Position numbers and translations under genes: made by a program. A stretch of DNA of 10,293 nucleotides from Candidatus Aminicenantes bacterium RBG_13_64_14 (lineage in GTDB: Bacteria > Acidobacteriota > Aminicenantia > Aminicenantales > Saccharicenantaceae), in NCBI GenBank assembly GCA_001773855.1, contig MEXZ01000079.1, positions 7,456-17,748 on the forward strand. The letters are read 5' to 3'. Each line of letters starts with the position of its first letter. Positions within the stretch are counted from its first letter, which is position 1. Shown here piece by piece: positions 5,893 through 10,293 of this stretch. The notes beneath the pieces are model-generated. The model searched no databases. It saw only the letters and a program-made list of their open reading frames with translations, and was not told where the DNA came from.

Positions 5893-6127
5893 AAAAGAGG
5901 AGGGGGTCCACGTTTTCGTCGCCGAGTTCGTATCGGCGCAGCTTGTGATAGAGAGTGGACCGGGAGATGGCCAGGATCCGGGAGACCTCGGCCCTGTTGT
6001 GGTCAGTGATCTCGAGAAGGAAGCCGATGTAGTCCTTTTCGAGGTTTCTCAGGGTTGGAAAGCCGGCGGGCTTGGCATACTCGCGGTCCTCATCCAGCCC
6101 TAGGTAGCGCTGGAGGTAAAAGTTCAT
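5891..6127 (-). CDS. Small Fis-type helix-turn-helix protein
   Basis: The 78-residue product consists almost only of a Fis/HTH_8 DNA-binding domain (about residues 25-67). LEKDYIGFLLEIT is followed by NRAEVSRILAISRSTLYHKLRRY, which matches the C-terminal domain of NtrC-type sigma54 activators (the usual GN..AA..LGISR.TLY.KL.KY pattern). There is no receiver or AAA+ domain in front: the DNA upstream encodes a different protein. It may be a standalone nucleoid or regulatory protein like Fis, or the detached tail of an activator. ATG 6127 lies 9 bases after the stop of the DUF5658-like gene, with TGAGG of that stop region serving as ribosome binding site, so the two are almost certainly co-transcribed and translationally coupled. 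Its target is unknown. Confidence 0.8.
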   Translation of the reverse strand: MNFYLQRYLGLDEDREYAKPAGFPTLRNLEKDYIGFLLEITDHNRAEVSRILAISRSTLYHKLRRYELGDENVDPLLF

Positions 6128-6136
6128 CGGCGAGCC

Positions 6137-6694
6137 TCAGCGGGCGCGGGCGCCCTGGATCAGCCTCATGTTGTTGGCCACGACGTAGGACAACAGGGCA
6201 TTGGAAGCCGTGGTCATGATCCAGGCGACCGTCTTGTTCCTTTTGAAGATGGCCTTCATGCTCCAGTAGGACAGGGCCGTCGTCCCGAGCTTGATGGCGG
6301 CGAAGGCGGCGGGGCTCTTGACGAAGGGCTTCATCAGGGGATTCGTCTCCGTCAGGCCCGGATACTTAAGGGCTTCGCGGGTCGAAATGTAGTCGGCGAT
6401 GTTGAGCCCGACCATGAGGACGAGGTTGGCATCGAAAAGGGTTTTTCCGGAATTCGCGGCCGGCTTGAAGATCGGAATGGTGCGGGGGATGGAAAGATGG
6501 GGGGCCGGCGCGGGGATGGGTTCCTCGAAGAGAAGCTCCACAGGACCGGCGCCGGGGAGGGGAAGAAAGTCGTGCGCTGCGGCCGGCTCGAGGGCCGTGA
6601 CGACGAGGACCTCGCTTACGGGTTCGACAGCCGCGAGCGATCCGGCCGCGATGACGAACACCGCCAAGGCGATGAGAATGGGCTTGCTTTTCAT
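6137..6694 (-). CDS. Membrane protein resembling DUF5658
   Basis: The 185-residue product starts with a signal peptide or anchor (MKSKPILIALAVFVIAAG, with possible cleavage near Ala21-Ala22). A Pro/Ala-rich extracytoplasmic linker (about 35-80) follows, and then a C-terminal membrane region with three likely helices (about 86-105, 128-150, 155-177). The region DYISTREALKYPGLTETNPLM followed by KLGTTAL and VVANNMRL resembles the DUF5658 family, small membrane proteins of unknown function in which the GxxExNPLM segment is conserved. AAGGAG (6708-6703) lies 8 bases before ATG 6694. It is the first gene of a two-gene minus-strand unit with the Fis-type gene. The family assignment is from memory of the motif; no function can be given. 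Confidence 0.75.
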   Translation of the reverse strand: MKSKPILIALAVFVIAAGSLAAVEPVSEVLVVTALEPAAAHDFLPLPGAGPVELLFEEPIPAPAPHLSIPRTIPIFKPAANSGKTLFDANLVLMVGLNIADYISTREALKYPGLTETNPLMKPFVKSPAAFAAIKLGTTALSYWSMKAIFKRNKTVAWIMTTASNALLSYVVANNMRLIQGARAR

Positions 6695-6710
6695 TGGCGA
6701 CGCTCCTTAT

Positions 6711-6740
6711 CCTTTTTAACACCACGTTTAAAGGCAAGAA
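6711..6740 (-). promoter_or_regulatory. Possible promoter of the DUF5658-like gene
   Basis: On the minus strand, TTGCCT is followed after 17 bases by AAGGAT, just before the AAGGAG ribosome binding site. The -35, the TTAAAC start of the spacer and the GGAT end resemble the SOD promoter region. The leader would be short, and a promoter further upstream in the AT-rich island is an alternative. Confidence 0.3.
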
Positions 6741-6804
6741 TGGTGCCAAGAAGCCTGTTGTTACGTAAAGATATTATAAAGAATAACATAGACATACATA
6801 CGGC

Positions 6805-6832
6805 TTAATGTTATAAAATATAATAGCATTAA
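6805..6832. repeat. AT-rich hairpin with 10-base stem
   Basis: TTAATGTTAT (6805-6814) pairs with ATAGCATTAA (6823-6832) with one G-U pair, around an 8-base AAAATATA loop. It lies in the AT-rich island. Confidence 0.55.
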
Positions 6833-6860
6833 TAATGAACACTAATAGTCGATAATAATG

Positions 6861-6904
6861 TAGTAATATGTTTAAATAGAATAATATAAGCTTATATATT
6901 ACTA
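6861..6904. repeat. Nested palindromes in AT-rich island
   Basis: A perfect 14-base palindrome ATATAAGCTTATAT (6884-6897) lies next to and partly inside a wider inverted repeat, TAGTAATAT (6861-6869) with ATATTACTA (6896-6904). The two pairings are mutually exclusive at 6896-6897. They could form a cruciform or a protein-binding site. Confidence 0.55.
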
Positions 6905-6944
6905 AGTGTATATAAATAGGTCAATTATTCAAAGTTTAATCGTG

Positions 6945-7029
6945 TTGTGAGTTCTTTAAATGGACAACTTGTGAGCCATGCTTTCGCCGGGATACGTCCC
7001 TTGACAACTCCAGCGCTCTTTGGTAGCTT
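6945..7029 (+). promoter_or_regulatory. Promoter region of the HEAT-repeat gene
   Basis: A perfect TTGACA (7001-7006) is followed after 17 bases by TAGCTT (7024-7029), a moderate -10, about 20 bases before the start codons. Upstream are two copies of TTGTGAG (6945-6951 and 6969-6975, 24 bases apart), GTTGT/ACAAC inverted (6944-6948 with 6964-6968), and GACAACT repeated at 6963-6969 and 7003-7009. These repeats could be operator half-sites. Confidence 0.4.
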
Positions 7030-7046
7030 ATTAGATACGAAGGGGA

Positions 7047-7454
7047 ATGATGATGGACCCGAAAGCCCGGATCAGGCGCCCGGCCCTCACTCTCTGGCTC
7101 CTGGCCGGGACCGGCCTTCTTCTATTGGCCTATGGGGTCATGTGCTTGGCCATCGGCACCGGCGTCGACGACGTTCTTGAGAAGGCCCGCGGCGGGTTTT
7201 CCGGAAAAGACACGAACGCGCTCGTCGCCATGATGAACTCCAACGATATAACGCTCAAGGACAGGAACTTGGCGGTTTGGGCTCTCGGGCAATTGGGAGA
7301 TCCACGGGCCTTGCCGTCGCTCGAGGACCTTGTGACTGGGGGGCCGTGCGATCACGCCGCCGCGGTCTGCCAGCACGAGCTTAGGAAGGCGATCCGGCAG
7401 TGCCGGGGCGGCGTCAACATCACTCGCTGGGCCTGGAAGCCGCTCGTCCTCTAA
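7047..7454 (+). CDS. Small membrane-anchored HEAT-repeat protein
   Basis: The 135-residue product (133 if read from the third ATG) has a basic N-terminus, one hydrophobic helix (about residues 14-37) and a soluble part with one clear HEAT/PBS-lyase-type repeat (about 73-96, RNLAVWALGQLGDPRALPSL) and probably a second, poorer one (about 98-119). Three cysteines (101, 108, 119) in the soluble part could form a disulfide or bind metal; with a positive-inside N-terminus, that part would face the periplasm. Three ATG codons follow each other at 7047, 7050 and 7053; AAGGGG at 7040-7045 best suits 7053 (7 bases) or 7050 (4 bases). Its last 35 bases overlap the convergent uvrA 3' end. Function unknown; HEAT repeats suggest protein binding. 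Confidence 0.7.
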   Translation: MMMDPKARIRRPALTLWLLAGTGLLLLAYGVMCLAIGTGVDDVLEKARGGFSGKDTNALVAMMNSNDITLKDRNLAVWALGQLGDPRALPSLEDLVTGGPCDHAAAVCQHELRKAIRQCRGGVNITRWAWKPLVL

Positions 7455-10227
7455 GACCCGTTTTTTTCTCCCGCTGAGCCGCCTTTTGCCCGCCGTTTGC
7501 CCGGCCGAGCGATTCCTTCAGGTACCTGGCCGTGATGGATACTCGGCTCTGGGCCACCCTTTCGGGCGTGCCCTGGGCGACGACCCGGCCGCCGGCCTCG
7601 CCGCCCTCGGGGCCGAGATCGATGACGTGGTCGGCGCTCTTGACGACGTCTAGGTTGTGCTCGATGACGACAACGGTATGGCCCTCGTTGACGAGCTTCT
7701 GGAAGGAGCGCAGGAGGACGGCGACGTCGTTCGGGTGAAGGCCGATCGTGGGCTCGTCGAAGAGGTAGAGGGTCCTTTTCCACTTCTCGTGAACGAGGTG
7801 ATAGGCGAGTTTGATCCGCTGCAGCTCGCCGCCGGAGAGGGTCGTCGTCGGCTGGCCGAGCTTGAGGTAGCCGAGCCCGACCTCGACCAGGGGATAAAGC
7901 TTTTTCGTGATCTCGGACCGCCCGGCGAAAAAGAGGCAGGCCTCGGTGACGCTCAGGCCGAGGATTTCGTCGATATTCCTGCCGTTCCAGCGGACCTCGA
8001 GGATGTCCTTCTTGAACCGCTTTCCCTTGCAGGCGTCGCAGACGAGGCTGACGTCGGAGAGGAACTGCATCTCGACGACCTGAACGCCGGCGCCTTTACA
8101 GTCCTCGCACCGTCCGCCGGCGGTGTTGAAGGAGAAATAGCCGGGCCGGAAGCCCATGAGCTTGGCTTCGCGGGTCTGGCTGAAGAGGTCGCGGATCCCG
8201 TCCATCGCCTTGGTGTAGGTGGCCGGGATGGAGCGCGGCGAGGCGCTCAGGGGAGACTGGTCGACCATGATGACCTTATGGACCTTATCCCGGCCCCGGA
8301 TCTCACCGAAGCCATTGTCGGCGACGCCTTCAAAGCCCTGATAGAGGACGTCGTGGAGGAGCGTGCTCTTGCCGGAGCCGGAAACGCCGGTGACGCAGGT
8401 GAAAATGCCGAGGGGGATGCGGACGTCGATGTGCTTGAGGTTGTGTTTGTGGGCGTCACGGATCTCGAGGTACGACTTCGACGACCGGCGGGCCGCCGGG
8501 AGGGCGATCTCCTTCTCGCCGCGCACGTACTGGGCGGTGAGCGAGTCCTTGCTGCGGAGGAAGTTGGGCCAGGGGCCGGAGAAGACGACCTCGCCGCCGG
8601 CCTCGCCGGCGCGCGGGCCCATGTCGATGACGTACTCCGCGGCCCGGACGATGTCGGAGTCGTGCTCGACGACGACGACCGTGTTGCCGATGTCGCGGAG
8701 CGACTCGAGGATCTGGACGAGGCGGTGGTTGTCGCGGGGGTGGAGCCCGATCGAAGGCTCGTCGAGGACGAACAGGGTCCCGACGAGCGAGGCGCTGAGG
8801 GCCGCGGCCAGGTTGATGCGCTGGGCCTCGCCGCCGCTCAGCGTGAAGGTCATGCGGTCGAGGGCGATGTAATCCAGTCCGACCTCGAGGAGGAACTTGA
8901 GGCGGCCGCGGACTTCCTGGACGAGCTTGTCGGCCACCTGGCGTTCGAACGGCTCGAGCCGGAGACGGTCGAAAAATTCGGAGGCCTCGCGGACGGTCAT
9001 CCGGACGACCTCGCCGATGTTGAGGCCCTTGATCCTCACGCTCAGGGCCCGGGCGTTGAGGCGGGTCTTGGCGCAGGCCGGGCAGGCGACGTATTTGCGG
9101 TAGCGACTGAGCAGGACCCGGACCTGGACCTTGTACTTCTTGGACTGGAGCCAATCGAAAAAGCCCTTGACGCCGTAATAACCGTCGCCGCCCTCGAAGA
9201 CGAAGCGCTGATGTTCTTTCCGGAGGTCACGGAATGGTACGTTGGTCGGAATGCGCCGGCGACGGGCCTCGGCCAGGAGCTCCTTCTGCATGCCCTTGGA
9301 CAGGGGTTTCGTCCAGGGCTCGACGGCGCCCTGCTCCAGGGACTTCGAGGTGTCGGGGACGACCTTGTCCTCGTCGACGACGGCCAGGTCGCCGAAGCCG
9401 TGGCACTCGGGGCAGGCGCCGTGCGGGCTGTTGAAGGAGAAGAGGTTGGGGTAGGGGTCGTCGGCGGCGACCCGGCACGTCTTGCACTCGAGCTTTTCGG
9501 AGAAGGGGAACTCCCGGCCGCCCTCGTCCGGACCGTGGACGGTCCGGACGAGGACCCGCCCATCCCCCCTTTTCAGACCCATCTCCAGCGAGTCGGCCAG
9601 GCGATCGCGTTCGTCGACGCCGAGGGTGATGCGGTCGACCAGGATGTCCAGGGGGCCGGTCCGCTTGACCGCCGCGTCGAGGTCGACGATGGCGCCGGCG
9701 GCGACGGCCCGGGTAAAGCCGTCCTTCTTGAGCGAAGCCAGGTTCCTTTCGCGGGGCCAGGCGAAGGTCACGAGAGCCCGCGTCCCTTGCGGCTCCTTCG
9801 ACAGGTCGGCGATCATGCCGTCGATCGTGTCCCGGAGGACGGGCTGCCCGCACTGGAGACAATGGACGGTCCCGATGCGGGCGAAGAGGACCCGGAGGAA
9901 GTCGAAGATCTCGGTCACCGTGGCCACGGTCGAGCGCGGGTTCTTAGCGGCGCCCTTCTGCTGGATGGCGATCGCCGGCGGGATGCCCTCGATCGTATCG
10001 GCGTCGGGCTTGTCCATCCTTTCCAGGAACTGCCGAGCGTAGGAGGACAGGGATTCGATGTAGCGGCGCTGGCCTTCCGCGTAGAGCGTGTCGAAGGCCA
10101 GGGATGATTTCCCGGAGCCGCTGACCCCGGTGACCACGATGAGCTTGTTGAGGGGGACGTCGAGGTCGATCCCCTTGAGGTTGTGCACCTTCACGCCGCG
10201 GAGGATGATGCTGTCTGTGGCCGCCAT
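7420..10227 (-). CDS. uvrA: UvrA, excinuclease ABC subunit A
   Basis: UvrA dimers find bulky DNA lesions and load UvrB in nucleotide excision repair. The 935-residue product (E. coli 940) has both ABC modules complete: Walker A GVSGSGKS at 34-41 and 614-621, signature LSGGE at 463-467 and 797-801, and Walker B LDEP at 488-491 and FDEP at 823-826. The two C4 zinc modules are intact (Cys248/251/272/275 and Cys707/710/730/733), and further CxxC pairs at 123/126 and 382/385 match those that bind another zinc in family structures. I chose ATG 10227 because the conserved start (MAATDSIILRGVKVHNLK) lies there; the frame runs to ATG 10275, but the extra 16 residues would cover the promoter. After the usual YLKESL end there is an extra basic tail of about 30 residues that overlaps the convergent HEAT gene. 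Confidence 0.97.
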   Translation of the reverse strand: MAATDSIILRGVKVHNLKGIDLDVPLNKLIVVTGVSGSGKSSLAFDTLYAEGQRRYIESLSSYARQFLERMDKPDADTIEGIPPAIAIQQKGAAKNPRSTVATVTEIFDFLRVLFARIGTVHCLQCGQPVLRDTIDGMIADLSKEPQGTRALVTFAWPRERNLASLKKDGFTRAVAAGAIVDLDAAVKRTGPLDILVDRITLGVDERDRLADSLEMGLKRGDGRVLVRTVHGPDEGGREFPFSEKLECKTCRVAADDPYPNLFSFNSPHGACPECHGFGDLAVVDEDKVVPDTSKSLEQGAVEPWTKPLSKGMQKELLAEARRRRIPTNVPFRDLRKEHQRFVFEGGDGYYGVKGFFDWLQSKKYKVQVRVLLSRYRKYVACPACAKTRLNARALSVRIKGLNIGEVVRMTVREASEFFDRLRLEPFERQVADKLVQEVRGRLKFLLEVGLDYIALDRMTFTLSGGEAQRINLAAALSASLVGTLFVLDEPSIGLHPRDNHRLVQILESLRDIGNTVVVVEHDSDIVRAAEYVIDMGPRAGEAGGEVVFSGPWPNFLRSKDSLTAQYVRGEKEIALPAARRSSKSYLEIRDAHKHNLKHIDVRIPLGIFTCVTGVSGSGKSTLLHDVLYQGFEGVADNGFGEIRGRDKVHKVIMVDQSPLSASPRSIPATYTKAMDGIRDLFSQTREAKLMGFRPGYFSFNTAGGRCEDCKGAGVQVVEMQFLSDVSLVCDACKGKRFKKDILEVRWNGRNIDEILGLSVTEACLFFAGRSEITKKLYPLVEVGLGYLKLGQPTTTLSGGELQRIKLAYHLVHEKWKRTLYLFDEPTIGLHPNDVAVLLRSFQKLVNEGHTVVVIEHNLDVVKSADHVIDLGPEGGEAGGRVVAQGTPERVAQSRVSITARYLKESLGRANGGQKAAQREKKTGLRGRAASRPSE

Positions 10228-10246
10228 GGTGTATACCGAATTGAAT

Positions 10247-10257
10247 ATTATAACATG
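10247..10257 (-). promoter_or_regulatory. Extended -10 promoter element of uvrA
   Basis: On the minus strand a perfect TATAAT (10252-10247) is preceded by TG one base upstream, the extended -10 form. The position 17 bases upstream has no good -35, which is usual for this class. Transcription would begin near 10240, giving a leader of about 13 bases; no Shine-Dalgarno sequence precedes ATG 10227. No LexA-type box is seen up to the window edge. Confidence 0.55.
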
Positions 10258-10293
10258 GCTGGCTGGGGACGCCACGTGCTTTTTGGTGTGACG

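Larger units (their letters stand above)
6695..7046. other. Divergent spacer with an AT-rich island
   Basis: No gene is visible in these 352 bases. Bases 6781-6960 contain only 39 G or C in 180 (about 22 %, hand count), against roughly 60-65 % on both sides, with sharp borders. The island is made of TAATA/TATAA-like words and several palindromes, listed separately. The part from 6945 to 7030 returns to normal composition and holds the promoter of the HEAT-repeat gene. Confidence 0.85.

Noticed and set aside
7452..7467. T7 run just after the HEAT gene stop as an intrinsic terminator
   Set aside because: No stable GC-rich stem precedes it (only GTC/GAC), and the run is coding sequence for Lys-Lys in the UvrA tail.
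7657..10107. Open frame of 816 codons on the plus strand opposite uvrA
   Set aside because: uvrA is complete with all family motifs on the other strand. The antisense translation is Glu/Asp/Val/Leu/Gly-rich without domains, as expected from GC-rich third positions.
10228..10275. 16-codon N-terminal extension of uvrA
   Set aside because: The extension covers a TG-N-TATAAT promoter element and is not part of the conserved UvrA start.
1..10293. tRNA, rRNA, CRISPR array, insertion sequence or toxin-antitoxin pair
   Set aside because: I looked for spaced direct repeats, tRNA-like arms, transposase motifs and paired small ORFs on both strands and found none that I could support.

Overview
The window looks like chromosomal DNA from a high-GC bacterium. 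The coding parts are roughly 60-65 % GC by eye. Standalone RadC, a TS of the form common in archaea, a DUF5658-like membrane protein and the AGGAGG-type ribosome binding sites would fit the Acidobacteriota/Aminicenantes area. That placement is inference from gene style; no rRNA or marker alignment supports it. There is no tRNA, rRNA, CRISPR array, transposase or phage gene.

Layout. (1) At the left edge is a thymidylate synthase on the minus strand, cut by the window edge. (2) A 244-base divergent spacer holds a run of GC-rich hairpins. (3) A plus-strand block follows: ogt (O6-alkylguanine repair), a 106-residue ORF that joins the two ends of a long-chain acyl-CoA synthetase, radC, recA, an Fe/Mn superoxide dismutase with an upstream Tat signal, and corA (Mg2+/Co2+ channel). 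These genes are spaced with their own promoters rather than forming one tight operon. (4) Two coupled minus-strand genes follow, a DUF5658-like membrane protein and a 78-residue Fis-type helix-turn-helix protein. (5) Next is a 352-base spacer containing a 180-base island of about 22 % GC (hand count 39/180) with several palindromes. (6) A small membrane-anchored HEAT-repeat protein on the plus strand converges on and overlaps the 3' end of uvrA, a full-length minus-strand gene that fills the right third.

Functionally the window is rich in genome maintenance: direct alkyl reversal (Ogt), recombination (RecA, RadC), nucleotide excision repair (UvrA) and dTMP supply (ThyA), with an oxidative-stress enzyme (SOD) beside recA. 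No E. coli- or Bacillus-type LexA box is visible at recA or uvrA.

The most interesting observations are the superoxide dismutase that carries two well-formed in-frame translation starts, predicting an exported and a cytosolic form from one gene; the in-frame internal deletion of an acyl-CoA synthetase exactly at an inverted repeat; and the AT-rich palindromic island. No clearly new multi-gene defence or biosynthetic system is visible.
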